Position numbers and translations under genes: made by a program. Below, one piece after another: positions 10,727 through 19,399 of a DNA stretch of 64,000 nt (positions are counted from its first letter, which is position 1; each line of letters starts with the position of its first letter). The notes under the pieces are model-generated. The model was given only the letters and a program-made list of their open reading frames with translations. It was not told where the DNA came from and made no database searches. The stretch is from Pedobacter quisquiliarum (GTDB lineage: Bacteria > Bacteroidota > Bacteroidia > Sphingobacteriales > Sphingobacteriaceae): the NCBI RefSeq assembly GCF_014642175.1, contig NZ_BMIL01000003.1:124001-188000 (forward strand), given 5' to 3'.

Positions 10727-11311
10727 ATGAAATCAATTTGTGTTTACTGTGGTGCCAACTTTAATGGTGATCCCTTACTTAAGGCGGCTGTCGAGAAGCT
10801 AACGGCAGAGATGGCAAGTCGTGGCATTCGCCTGATTTATGGTGGTGGTAGTGTTGGGGTTATGGGCTTGATTGCAGACGGCATGCTAAGGCATGGCGGT
10901 GAAGTGATGGGCATCATTCCTCAGTTTCTGATGGACAAAGAAGTGGGACATAAGGGTTTAACCGAGATGGTTGTTACGACCAATATGCACGAGCGTAAGC
11001 AGCGGATGGCTGACCTTGCTGATGGCTTTATGATCCTTCCGGGCGGCTTTGGAACGCTGGAAGAGTTCTTTGAAGTACTAACCTGGCTTCAGCTTGGCCT
11101 TCACAACAAGGCTATTGGCGTGTTAAATTTAGGTGGGTACTATGATCACCTGTTCGCGCAGATGGACGTTATGGTAGCGCAACGCTACCTGAAAAAGACA
11201 AACCGTGATCTGGTGTTTAATGAGCAGGATCCGCTGGAACTGCTGGAGAAAATGATGCATTTTTCTGCAACACCTGATGAGGTGTGGTTCAAGGATAGGA
11301 ACCTAACCTAG
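10727..11311 (+). CDS. LOG family protein (TIGR00730)
   Basis: 194 residues. The LOG/lysine-decarboxylase-like signature is clear: GGGSVGVMGLIADG near residue 40, MHERKQRM, and the phosphate-binding PGGFGTLEEFFE around residue 104-115. Characterised members are cytokinin riboside 5'-monophosphate phosphoribohydrolases or plain nucleotide 5'-monophosphate nucleosidases. A near-consensus -7 box (TATATTCG, 10701-10708) lies 18 bases before the ATG. The in vivo role in bacteria is usually nucleotide salvage. Confidence 0.9.
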   Translation: MKSICVYCGANFNGDPLLKAAVEKLTAEMASRGIRLIYGGGSVGVMGLIADGMLRHGGEVMGIIPQFLMDKEVGHKGLTEMVVTTNMHERKQRMADLADGFMILPGGFGTLEEFFEVLTWLQLGLHNKAIGVLNLGGYYDHLFAQMDVMVAQRYLKKTNRDLVFNEQDPLELLEKMMHFSATPDEVWFKDRNLT

Positions 11312-11389
11312 GCATACAAAGTGGTGGCCTCGAAAACTTACTTCCGTAAAAATTGTATTTAATGTATTATTAAAACAATTGTTAATACC

Positions 11390-12160
11390 ATGGAAAAGAT
11401 GATTCAAGCCGTATTCAACTCAGAAGTTGAGGCTTTCAAAGGCTTACAAGCCATTCAGCAACTTGGCAATAATAAGGATATTTCTGTTGGGGAAACCTAT
11501 ATACTGACAAAAGATGCGGAGGGGAAAACTTCCATTCGGTCGGCTAAAGATAGCGATGCCGGATCTGGTACGCTTGGTGGTGGGGTGCTTGGTGGATTAA
11601 TCGGGCTGCTCGCCGGACCACTAGGATTATTGGTCGGTGTTGCCGGCGGGATGATCGCCGGATCTGCTTCTGAAACCCTGCGTGCTGAAAATGTTTCGGA
11701 CTACCTGGATGCTGTCGCGGCGAATGTACCTAATGGCCGGTCGGTACTGGTTGCGCATATTTGGGAGGACTGGGAAGTGCCTTTGAATACAGCAATGCTT
11801 TCGCTTACAAGTGATCTAAGCAGATACAATCTGGACGAACAGGTGTATGTTCCGGCGCACTCTGAACTCACTAAAGTTGGAGAGGACATCAAAGCAGCAG
11901 AAACGAAATATCTCGAGGCCGATGGCGCAACAAAGGCGGATTGGAACAACACCTTACAGGAGTTAAGAACAAAACGTGAGAACTTGCAACGTAAGTTAAA
12001 CATCAATGTTGATCATCAGGAACAGCAATATCAAGCCTGGATAGATCATCATACGGAAGAACTTGAGCAGGATGAGGAGATGAAGGAAAGGCTGCGCCAC
12101 CGCGCTGCTGCACAAAGGGCCAGGTTGGAAGCGTTGAAAAAGAACCGGTCTGAATACTAA
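11390..12160 (+). CDS. DUF1269-like glycine-zipper protein with C-terminal coiled coil
   Basis: 256 residues. The N-terminal ~50 residues form a small alpha/beta segment (AVFNSEVEAFKGLQAI), followed by a glycine-zipper hydrophobic stretch at about 62-92 (LGGLIGLLAGPLGLLVG, GGMIAGS) that could insert in a membrane. A second small domain (VLVAHIWEDWEVPLNTAM) and a long charged helical tail (about residues 165-256, rich in E, K, Q and R) follow. Related proteins are annotated as DUF1269 and often sit near stress genes. Function unknown. Confidence 0.7.
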   Translation: MEKMIQAVFNSEVEAFKGLQAIQQLGNNKDISVGETYILTKDAEGKTSIRSAKDSDAGSGTLGGGVLGGLIGLLAGPLGLLVGVAGGMIAGSASETLRAENVSDYLDAVAANVPNGRSVLVAHIWEDWEVPLNTAMLSLTSDLSRYNLDEQVYVPAHSELTKVGEDIKAAETKYLEADGATKADWNNTLQELRTKRENLQRKLNINVDHQEQQYQAWIDHHTEELEQDEEMKERLRHRAAAQRARLEALKKNRSEY

Positions 12161-12171
12161 AGATCCGACTG

Positions 12172-13140
12172 ATGTTAAAATATATAGATGTCCTCAAGTT
12201 TGTAAACCATGGCAACCCTGTAGCCAGACAAAGGGTTGTGAAAACGCCTGAGGAATGGCGTGCAGTATTAAGCCCGGAGGTTTATGAGGTAACCCGGCTG
12301 AAGGGTACGGAACGTGCATATAGCGCAGCGATGTGCAGCTCATTCGAGCCCGGTCTATACGCTTGTGCCTGTTGTGGCACCCTGTTGTTCGACGGGCGCG
12401 AGAAGTTCGATTCCGGCACCGGCTGGCCATCTTTTACACAGCCTATTGAACCGGGTGCTATCGCCTATGAAAATGATAGAAGTTACGGTATGCGCCGCAT
12501 TGAGGCGCTATGTAGTACCTGTGATGCCCACCTGGGTCACGTGTTCCCAGATGGTCCGCCTCCAAGTGGATTAAGGTATTGCATGAATGCGCTCTCCTTG
12601 AATAAAATAGAAACACCATTTGAGAAAGCTGTTCTGGGGGGTGGGTGCTTCTGGTGTACAGAAGCCATTTTTAAGGAACTGAAGGGCGTTGAAACCGTTG
12701 AAAGTGGCTTTAGTGGTGGTGCAATTGCAAATCCCACATACCGGGAAGTTTGTTCAGGGAGAACCGGCCACGCGGAAGTGGTGCAGGTGACTTTTAATCC
12801 GGCAGAAATAACCTATGAAGATCTGTTAAGAATCCATTTAAGCACGCATAATCCGACAACGCCCAACCAGCAGGGTGCAGATGTGGGGACGCAGTACAGA
12901 AGTATTATACTGGTAAGTAACAATGATCAAAGGCGCAGTGCCGAAAAGGTACTTGCTGAAATGCAGGCCATATTTGACCGCCCAATTGTTACGGAGATCA
13001 AGCAGCTTGAAGCATTTTACCTTGCGGAATCAGAACACCAGGACTTTTATTTGAAGCATCCTGAGGAGGGCTATTGTCAGGCGGTCATTGATCCGAAACT
13101 GGCAAAGTTCAGGATGTTATTCGCCACATCAAGGAAATAA
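12172..13140 (+). CDS. msrBA: Fused peptide methionine sulfoxide reductase MsrB-MsrA
   Basis: 322 residues with two catalytic domains. The N-terminal MsrB part has the zinc Cys pairs (CACCG, CSTC), FDSGTGWPSF and the catalytic Cys in LRYCMNALSL. The C-terminal MsrA part begins near residue 152 with GGGCFWCTEAIF and keeps GHAEVVQVTFNP and QYRS. Together they reduce both R and S methionine sulfoxide stereoisomers. B-then-A order occurs in several lineages. There is no export signal, so it is probably cytoplasmic. It lies 11 bases after the DUF1269-like gene. Confidence 0.93.
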   Translation: MLKYIDVLKFVNHGNPVARQRVVKTPEEWRAVLSPEVYEVTRLKGTERAYSAAMCSSFEPGLYACACCGTLLFDGREKFDSGTGWPSFTQPIEPGAIAYENDRSYGMRRIEALCSTCDAHLGHVFPDGPPPSGLRYCMNALSLNKIETPFEKAVLGGGCFWCTEAIFKELKGVETVESGFSGGAIANPTYREVCSGRTGHAEVVQVTFNPAEITYEDLLRIHLSTHNPTTPNQQGADVGTQYRSIILVSNNDQRRSAEKVLAEMQAIFDRPIVTEIKQLEAFYLAESEHQDFYLKHPEEGYCQAVIDPKLAKFRMLFATSRK

Positions 13141-13149
13141 AGGGCTATA

Positions 13150-13203
13150 GATGTTGATTATTTGGCTGGGAAAATCATTATTTTAGGCCAAATAATCAAT
13201 ATC
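13150..13203 (+). repeat. 17-bp inverted repeat ending at the start of the 13205 lipoprotein gene
   Basis: Arms 13150-13166 and 13187-13203 are complementary over 17 bases with a single G-T wobble (core TTGATTATTTGGC). The loop contains a further AAAAT/ATTTT pair. The right arm ends one base before the ATG at 13205. No T-run follows, so it is not a classical terminator on the + strand. Confidence 0.7.
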
Positions 13204-13204
13204 A

Positions 13205-13528
13205 ATGAAAAATGGATTGTGGTTCTCCTTGTTGTCAGCGCTTGTTTTACTGAGCTGTCAACAGCAGAATGATGAAGATAAAGTAAAAGAGGTCGACAAG
13301 GATGGTGCTGTGGAGATGAAGGTCGAAATAAACCATCTTGACTCCGCACGTGATGTCATGAAAACGGAAAAGATTTTCTGGGTAAAAGGCCAACAGGAAA
13401 AAACCGTTATTGATTTAGATACGGTACCTGCCTTAGGTACTTCGACTGAAGTTGTTAAAACCAGTTCCGGTGATGACACGACAGCAACGATTCAGAAAAA
13501 TTACAAAATATTTATTACGGTGAAGTAG
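13205..13528 (+). CDS. Small lipoprotein of unknown function
   Basis: 107 residues. The signal peptide MKNGLWFSLLSALVLLSC has a lipobox ending in Cys18. The mature part is polar and acidic (NDEDKVKEVDKDGAVEMK, then a beta-rich TVIDLDTVPALGTSTEVVK). I recognise no domain. It is followed one base later by a second small lipoprotein gene and then a glutathionylspermidine-synthase-like gene, so it probably belongs to that envelope-related unit. A long inverted repeat abuts its start codon. Confidence 0.75.
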   Translation: MKNGLWFSLLSALVLLSCQQQNDEDKVKEVDKDGAVEMKVEINHLDSARDVMKTEKIFWVKGQQEKTVIDLDTVPALGTSTEVVKTSSGDDTTATIQKNYKIFITVK

Positions 13529-13529
13529 C

Positions 13530-13868
13530 ATGAAGAAATCTAAATATGTGACGCTTGTTTTGATCACATCCGCGTTAGCTGCATGCAATAAGTCGGAACC
13601 AACTGAACCCAATTGGGACAGTAATGAAGTTTATATGCGCTCGGATTCAACAGCTTCTTACACGCATACTCAAGGTTCATATTTACCTTTATTCCTTTGG
13701 TACTATGCATTCAGGCCATACGGGATGTTTGGCGCAAATGGCTTCAGGCATGCGGGCTACTATTCAGGTGCATTAAGCAGGAGTTCAAACATCGGCAGTT
13801 CAGCAGCGAAGAGCAAAGCCCTTCGTGGTGGCTTCGGAGGTTCCCGGTCTTTCAAGGTTGGTGCCTGA
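13530..13868 (+). CDS. YgiB-like (DUF1190-type) small lipoprotein
   Basis: 112 residues. Lipoprotein signal (LITSALAAC, Cys19), then an acidic segment and an aromatic stretch (YLPLFLWYYAFRPYGMFG). The Gly/Ser-rich C terminus reads LRGGFGGSRSFKVGA. The RGGFG tail and the position directly before a YgiC-like ligase (TGATG stop/start overlap) resemble the E. coli ygiB-ygiC pair, where YgiB is a DUF1190 protein. The protein is about half the length of YgiB, so the family call is an inference from tail and context. Confidence 0.6.
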   Translation: MKKSKYVTLVLITSALAACNKSEPTEPNWDSNEVYMRSDSTASYTHTQGSYLPLFLWYYAFRPYGMFGANGFRHAGYYSGALSRSSNIGSSAAKSKALRGGFGGSRSFKVGA

Positions 13869-15001
13869 TGAAGCGTGTATCCATAACGGCTAGAAATAAC
13901 TGGCAAGCTGCTGTTGAGCAACTTGGCTTCGGCTTTCATACCGATGATGTTCCTTATTGGAAGGAAGACGCGTATTATCAGCTGAGCAGCGCGGAGATCG
14001 CCGAACTTGAAAAAGCCACAAAGGAGTTGTGGCGCATGTGTTTGATTGCTGTTCAACATGTAATTGACCATAAGTTATATCCGCTGTTTTCTATACCTGA
14101 GCAAGCAATTAAGTACATTGAACACAGCTGGGAAGCAGATGAGCCCTCCATTTACGGACGCTTTGATCTTGGTTATAATGGATCGGAAATCAAGCTGTTT
14201 GAGTTCAATGCAGATACCCCAACATCATTGTTTGAAGCCGGGATTGTACAATGGTTCTGGCTGCAGGATTATGAGAAAAGCGCTGACCAGTTTAATTTAA
14301 TTCATGAACAGTTAATCGCTTACTGGAAGCACCTGCAGCCTTATCTTCATGATGGTCCGCTGCACTTTGCCTGTATCAAGGGATCACTGGAGGATCTGAC
14401 AACGGTGGAATACCTGCGCGATTGTGCCATTCAGGCTGGACTTGATACCAGGTTGATTTTCATGGATGATATTGGTTGGGATGATGCCAGCGGTACATTT
14501 GTAGACATGGAAGACCAGACCATTCGTAACATTTTCAAACTATATCCATGGGAGTGGATGGTTGAGGAGCCTTTCTTCGAGAAGCTGCTCCTGAAGACAG
14601 ATATACGTTGGATTGAGCCCGCATGGAAAATGATCTTGTCGAATAAAGCGATTCTTCCAATTCTGTGGGAGTTATTTCCGGAGTCCCCGTATTTGCTCGA
14701 AGCTTATACAGAGGCGGAAAATACTTTAACGAACTATGTGCGAAAACCAATATTAAGTCGCGAGGGTGCCAACATCCAGATCATTCGCAACGGCTATGTG
14801 GAGGCGCAGACCAAAGGGGAATATGGTGCTGAGGGTTTCATCTGCCAGGCTCATTTTGACGTCCCAAAATACACCGGAAAGACTGCTGTAATCGGTTCCT
14901 GGGTAATCGGGCAGGAGGCCGCGGGCATCGGAATACGGGAAAGCAGCGGCGTGATAACTGAAAATACTTCGAACTTTATACCACATCTAATCAAAAACTA
15001 A
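13868..15001 (+). CDS. Glutathionylspermidine synthase family protein (YgiC-like)
   Basis: 377 residues from the ATG at 13868, whose A is the last base of the preceding TGA stop. A longer reading from 13697 would only re-read the upstream gene out of frame. ATP-grasp features of the GSP_synth domain are visible: YGRFDLGYNGSEIKLFEFNADTPTSL, LYPWEWMVEEPF, KMILSNKAILPILW and LSREGANI. The family ligates amines such as spermidine to a peptide carboxylate; YgiC itself has no settled substrate. The coupled lipoprotein suggests an envelope role. Confidence 0.88.
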   Translation: MKRVSITARNNWQAAVEQLGFGFHTDDVPYWKEDAYYQLSSAEIAELEKATKELWRMCLIAVQHVIDHKLYPLFSIPEQAIKYIEHSWEADEPSIYGRFDLGYNGSEIKLFEFNADTPTSLFEAGIVQWFWLQDYEKSADQFNLIHEQLIAYWKHLQPYLHDGPLHFACIKGSLEDLTTVEYLRDCAIQAGLDTRLIFMDDIGWDDASGTFVDMEDQTIRNIFKLYPWEWMVEEPFFEKLLLKTDIRWIEPAWKMILSNKAILPILWELFPESPYLLEAYTEAENTLTNYVRKPILSREGANIQIIRNGYVEAQTKGEYGAEGFICQAHFDVPKYTGKTAVIGSWVIGQEAAGIGIRESSGVITENTSNFIPHLIKN

Positions 15002-15015
15002 AAAACAAACCAAAT

Positions 15016-16671
15016 ATGAACATGAAAAAAGCAATAGGTATGCTCCTGTTAATGGGAAGCTTTATCGTCGCTAAGGCGCAGGTGGAGATCATTCCAATGC
15101 CTGCAGAAATGACCACTCAGCAAGGCACATTTGTCATCAATTCGAAAACAAAACTGATTGTTAAGGATGCCCAGGCGCAAACTTCCGCGACATTCTTGAA
15201 TGAATTTCTTCGTGATATTTACGGATTTCAACTGGCGACAAGCAAAGTTGCGACACCAAACGCCATTTCGCTCAGTGTCAATAAAGGGATGTCCAACACT
15301 TTGGGTGCATATAAGTTCGGATCATCCAAGACTGGTGTAGAAATAACAGGTGCAAACCCTGAAGGTGTTTTCTACGGCGTTCAAACGCTTATACAGCTCC
15401 TGCCGGTAGAGAAAGCTAGCGCTTTGTCCATTCCTTTAGTACAAGTAAAGGATGAGCCTAGATTTGGCTACCGCGGCATGCACCTGGATGTTGGAAGACA
15501 CTTCTTCCCTGTTTCTTACATCAAGAAATACATCGACTATATCGCGATGCATAAAATGAATTATTTTCATTGGCATTTGACAGAAGATCAGGGCTGGCGC
15601 ATTGAAATCAAGAAATATCCAAAATTAACTAGCGTTGGTGGCTATAGAAACGGGACCATTATTGGTCGTTTCCCGGGCACTGGCAATGACAATCAAAAAT
15701 ACGGCGGTTTTTACACGCAGGAAGAGGTAAAAGAGGTTGTGCGTTATGCGCAGACCAGATATGTAACCATTATACCAGAAATTGAAATGCCTGGTCACGC
15801 CTCTGCGGCAATTGCAGCTTATCCGGAATTGAGCACTTTCCCAGAAGAGTCTACCAAGTTCCCTCCAAAAACAGTATGGGCTGGTCCGACGACTGGTAAG
15901 CAGGTTCAGCAGACCTGGGGTGTGTTTGAAGACGTTTTCAGTCCTTCAGAGAAGACCTTTAAATTTCTTGAAGACGTTATTGATGAAGTAGTGGCATTGT
16001 TTCCAGCGCCCTACATACATATCGGTGGTGATGAGAGTCCAAAAGAAAACTGGAAGCGTTCAGCATTCTGTCAGCAGCTGATCAAAGAAAAAGGCCTTAA
16101 AGATGAGCATGAATTGCAAAGCTATTTCATACAAAGGATGGAAAAATACATCAACGCTAAAGGCAAGAAAATCATCGGGTGGGATGAAATCCTGGAAGGC
16201 GGATTGGCTCCAAATGCAACCGTAATGAGCTGGAGAGGTGAAAAGGGTGGAATTGAAGCAGCAAAACAGAAGCACGATGTGATCATGACCCCAACTACTT
16301 ACGTTTATTTTGATTATTCACAGACCAAGAAAGAAGATTCTGTAACCATCGGTGGTTATATTCCCCTTAAAAAGGTTTACAACTACGAGCCTATACCAGG
16401 TGAATTGGCTGCAGATGAGCACAAATATGTTTTAGGCGCGCAAGCGAATCTATGGACAGAATATGTTAAAAACGCTAAAAAACTAGAGTACATGATTTTC
16501 CCACGCATGACTGCATTGAGCGAAGTGCTTTGGAGCAAAAAGGAGCATAAGGATTGGGATAATTTTCAGCCAAGATTGAAGCGCCAGCTTAAACGTTATG
16601 ACTTGTGGAAAATAAACTATAGCACTGAAGAGTGGAACCCAAAGACTGAAGAAGCGTCAAGCACAAAATAA
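15016..16671 (+). CDS. Beta-N-acetylhexosaminidase (GH20)
   Basis: 551 residues with a signal peptide (GMLLLMGSFIVAKAQ). The N-terminal GH20b domain (to about residue 150) precedes the catalytic barrel, which starts at FGYRGMHLDVGRHFFP. The HWHLTEDQGWRIEIKKYP motif and the catalytic pair D339-E340 in HIGGDESP are intact, as is the aromatic pocket around WGVFEDVFSPSEKTF and IGWDEILEGG. It should release terminal GlcNAc or GalNAc in the periplasm, from chitin-like, glycan or peptidoglycan substrates. Confidence 0.95.
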   Translation: MNMKKAIGMLLLMGSFIVAKAQVEIIPMPAEMTTQQGTFVINSKTKLIVKDAQAQTSATFLNEFLRDIYGFQLATSKVATPNAISLSVNKGMSNTLGAYKFGSSKTGVEITGANPEGVFYGVQTLIQLLPVEKASALSIPLVQVKDEPRFGYRGMHLDVGRHFFPVSYIKKYIDYIAMHKMNYFHWHLTEDQGWRIEIKKYPKLTSVGGYRNGTIIGRFPGTGNDNQKYGGFYTQEEVKEVVRYAQTRYVTIIPEIEMPGHASAAIAAYPELSTFPEESTKFPPKTVWAGPTTGKQVQQTWGVFEDVFSPSEKTFKFLEDVIDEVVALFPAPYIHIGGDESPKENWKRSAFCQQLIKEKGLKDEHELQSYFIQRMEKYINAKGKKIIGWDEILEGGLAPNATVMSWRGEKGGIEAAKQKHDVIMTPTTYVYFDYSQTKKEDSVTIGGYIPLKKVYNYEPIPGELAADEHKYVLGAQANLWTEYVKNAKKLEYMIFPRMTALSEVLWSKKEHKDWDNFQPRLKRQLKRYDLWKINYSTEEWNPKTEEASSTK

Positions 16672-16672
16672 T

Positions 16673-17662
16673 ATGACTTACACGGCATCACCAGACAGAT
16701 ATAAACAAATGGAGTACCGCAGATGCGGTAAGAGTGGAATTAAGTTGCCTTTAATTTCATTGGGATTATGGCATAATTTCGGGGACGTAGATGTCCCCGA
16801 AAATTATAGAAAGATCCTTCAACTGGCATTCGACAGCGGCATTACACATTTCGATTTAGCGAATAATTACGGTCCACCATATGGTACTGCGGAAAGTAAT
16901 TTTGGAAAGCTCTTAAAGCAAGACTTCCTACCTTATCGCGACGAGCTAATTATTTCCACGAAAGCCGGATACGACATGTGGGCAGGGCCTTACGGTGATT
17001 TTGGATCTAAGAAATACCTCACGGCGAGTTTAGACCAGAGTCTGAAGCGGATGGGCTTGGACTATGTTGATATCTTTTACCATCATCGTCCGGATCCGGA
17101 GACGCCACTAGAAGAAACAATGGGTGCACTTGATTTATTTGTGCGACAAGGCAAGGCGTTATATGTGGGCATCTCAAACTATCCTGCAGATCTTGCCGCC
17201 CGGGCATTCGACATTTTAAATGATCTGGGTACGCCATGCTTGATACATCAACCGAAGTATTCCATGATGGAACGCTGGGTAGAAGGCGGATTGTTGAACT
17301 TGCTGGAGGAGCGGGGTGTGGGCTGTATTCCATTTTCGCCACTTGCACAGGGTCTTCTGACGGACAAGTACCTGAACAACATTCCGGACGATTCAAGAGC
17401 GGCAAAAGCTAGCGGACATCTACAAACAAATGAGATTACGGCTGATAAAGTGCAGCAAGTAAGAAAGTTGAATGATATTGCCTCATCAAGAGGACAATCT
17501 TTAGCGCAGATGGCTTTATCATGGTTGTTAAAAGATCCGCGTGTGACTTCCGTGTTGGTCGGTGCGAGTAGGCCGGAGCAGCTGGCGGATTCGCTGAAAT
17601 GCCTGGAGCGGCTTGATTTCACTCCGGAAGAATTGGTCCGCATAGAAGAAATACTCCGCTAA
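16673..17662 (+). CDS. Aldo/keto reductase (YghZ-like)
   Basis: 329 residues, AKR barrel. Catalytic-type residues are visible: Asp/Tyr in FDLANNYGPPYGTAE, Lys in IISTKAGYDMW and His in IFYHHRPD. The DYVDIFYHHRPDPETPLEETM motif and the NADPH-binding end (RVTSVLVGASRPEQLADSL) match the L-glyceraldehyde-3-phosphate/methylglyoxal reductase subgroup (YghZ, or potassium-channel beta-subunit-like). It begins one base after the hexosaminidase stop. The physiological substrate is not determinable here. Confidence 0.9.
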   Translation: MTYTASPDRYKQMEYRRCGKSGIKLPLISLGLWHNFGDVDVPENYRKILQLAFDSGITHFDLANNYGPPYGTAESNFGKLLKQDFLPYRDELIISTKAGYDMWAGPYGDFGSKKYLTASLDQSLKRMGLDYVDIFYHHRPDPETPLEETMGALDLFVRQGKALYVGISNYPADLAARAFDILNDLGTPCLIHQPKYSMMERWVEGGLLNLLEERGVGCIPFSPLAQGLLTDKYLNNIPDDSRAAKASGHLQTNEITADKVQQVRKLNDIASSRGQSLAQMALSWLLKDPRVTSVLVGASRPEQLADSLKCLERLDFTPEELVRIEEILR

Positions 17663-17752
17663 GGTATACATAGCCCTGCCGATATAATTAAGGGCTATAC
17701 CAAAACCCAAATCAGACTATAGTTTGATGTAATTAAGCCATACCTTGCCTAA

Positions 17753-19381
17753 ATGAACATAGAATTCAATAAGAACGAAGATATCAACAAGCAACTTGCA
17801 TTTCATGTTAAAAGCAGGTTGAAACAAATATACAAAGGCGGCGGGGAGAAAAGTGCAGCCAAGCAGAAGGAGAAAGGCAAGCTGCTGGCTCGCGAACGCA
17901 TAGATTACCTCATCGATGACAATAGTGACTTTTTAGAAATTGGTGCTTTTGCAGCTGAAGGCATGTACGAAGCCCAAGGTGGTTGTCCATCTGCAGGCGT
18001 GGTCTGTGGCATCGGGTATGTTTCTGGCCGACAGTGCATGATTGTTGCGAATGATGCTACTGTAAAGGCTGGTGCCTGGTTCCCGATGACCGCAAAGAAA
18101 AACTTGCGTGCACAGGAAATTGCGATGGAAAATCGCCTTCCGGTTATCTACCTGGTAGACAGTGCTGGTGTGTATTTGCCTATGCAGGATGAAATTTTCC
18201 CTGATAAGGAACACTTCGGGCGCATGTTCAGAAACAATGCGATGATGTCTGCTGAGGGCATTGTTCAGATTTCAGCGATTATGGGTTCTTGTGTAGCAGG
18301 GGGTGCTTATCTGCCCATCATGAGTGATGAAGCCATGATTGTTGAAGGCACGGGTTCTGTTTTCCTTGCAGGTTCTTACCTGGTAAAATCGGCAATTGGT
18401 GAGGACATAGATAATGAAACATTGGGTGGTGCCACAACGCACTGTGAGATCTCAGGTGTTACCGACTACAAGCACCCGAATGATCAGGCCTGTTTAGATA
18501 GTATCAAGAAGATCATGAGCATGTTAGGTGCACCGGAGCATGCGGGCTTTGATCGCATTAAGCCTGCGATGCCGAAAGCTGATCCAAAAGAGCTTTATGG
18601 AATTCTTCCTGAAAACAGGGAGAAGCCTTACGAGATGCTGGATATTATCCATCGTCTAGTTGATGACTCAGAGTTTGAAGAATACAAGCAGTTGTATGGA
18701 CAAAGCATTGTATGCGGGCTTGGCCGGATTGATGGCTGGGCAGTGGGCATCGTTGCCAATCAACGTAAAGTAGTAAAATCTAAGAAAGGAGAAATGCAGT
18801 TTGGAGGGGTAATCTACTCAGACAGTGCTGATAAAGCAGCAAGGTTTATCATGAACTGCAATCAAAAGAAGATTCCGCTGGTCTTCTTACAAGATGTTAC
18901 TGGCTTTATGGTTGGTAGCAGGTCGGAACATGCTGGAATTATTAAGGATGGAGCAAAAATGGTTAATGCAGTTGCAAACTCCGTGGTGCCTAAGTTTACC
19001 ATCATTATTGGGAATTCATATGGTGCTGGCAATTATGCCATGTGCGGAAAAGCATACGACCCGAGGCTAATTTATGCCTGGCCAAGTGCTAAGATTGCGG
19101 TGATGGGTGGCGCTCAGGCGGCAAAAACATTATTACAAATTCAAGTCGCTTCGTTAAAAGCCAAGGGCGAAACAATTACGCCAGAGAAAGAGGCTGAATT
19201 ATTGCGGGAGACCACAGATCGCTACAATAGTCAGACTACGCCATTTTATGCGGCTTCGAGGCTGTGGGTAGACGGCATTATTGACCCGCTGGAAACAAGA
19301 GAGGTAATTTCAATGGGCATTGAAGCAGCTAATCAGTCGCCTATTAAAAAGGCCTTTAATGTAGGGATCATCCAAACTTAG
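17753..19381 (+). CDS. Acyl-CoA carboxylase, carboxyltransferase (beta) subunit
   Basis: 542 residues, the usual length for methylcrotonyl- or propionyl-CoA carboxylase beta chains. Carboxyltransferase halves are seen at residues ~45-270 (ARERIDYLID, MGSCVAGGAYLPIMSDEAM) and ~290-530 (FLQDVTGFMVGSRSEHAGIIKDGAKM, GNSYGAGNYAMCGKAYDPR, WPSAKIAVMGGAQAA). The transferase moves carboxyl from biotin to an acyl-CoA. The motif set fits the MccB type best (leucine breakdown), but no biotin-carboxylase subunit gene is adjacent, so the acyl-CoA specificity stays open. Confidence 0.9.
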   Translation: MNIEFNKNEDINKQLAFHVKSRLKQIYKGGGEKSAAKQKEKGKLLARERIDYLIDDNSDFLEIGAFAAEGMYEAQGGCPSAGVVCGIGYVSGRQCMIVANDATVKAGAWFPMTAKKNLRAQEIAMENRLPVIYLVDSAGVYLPMQDEIFPDKEHFGRMFRNNAMMSAEGIVQISAIMGSCVAGGAYLPIMSDEAMIVEGTGSVFLAGSYLVKSAIGEDIDNETLGGATTHCEISGVTDYKHPNDQACLDSIKKIMSMLGAPEHAGFDRIKPAMPKADPKELYGILPENREKPYEMLDIIHRLVDDSEFEEYKQLYGQSIVCGLGRIDGWAVGIVANQRKVVKSKKGEMQFGGVIYSDSADKAARFIMNCNQKKIPLVFLQDVTGFMVGSRSEHAGIIKDGAKMVNAVANSVVPKFTIIIGNSYGAGNYAMCGKAYDPRLIYAWPSAKIAVMGGAQAAKTLLQIQVASLKAKGETITPEKEAELLRETTDRYNSQTTPFYAASRLWVDGIIDPLETREVISMGIEAANQSPIKKAFNVGIIQT

Positions 19382-19399
19382 TAGCTTACTGAACATTAC

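Noticed and set aside
13697..13867. Upstream extension of the YgiC-like ligase
   Set aside because: It re-reads the preceding lipoprotein gene in another frame and has no family resemblance. The ATG at 13868 overlaps the previous stop as in coupled genes.
17019..17643. Two 128-131 codon frames antisense to the aldo/keto reductase
   Set aside because: They lie wholly inside a well-supported enzyme gene, are rich in Ser/Pro/Cys and show no motif.
17661..17701. Hairpin after the aldo/keto reductase gene as a terminator
   Set aside because: The arms around AGCCCT/AGGGCT need a four-base bulge and no T-run follows, so the call is not supported.
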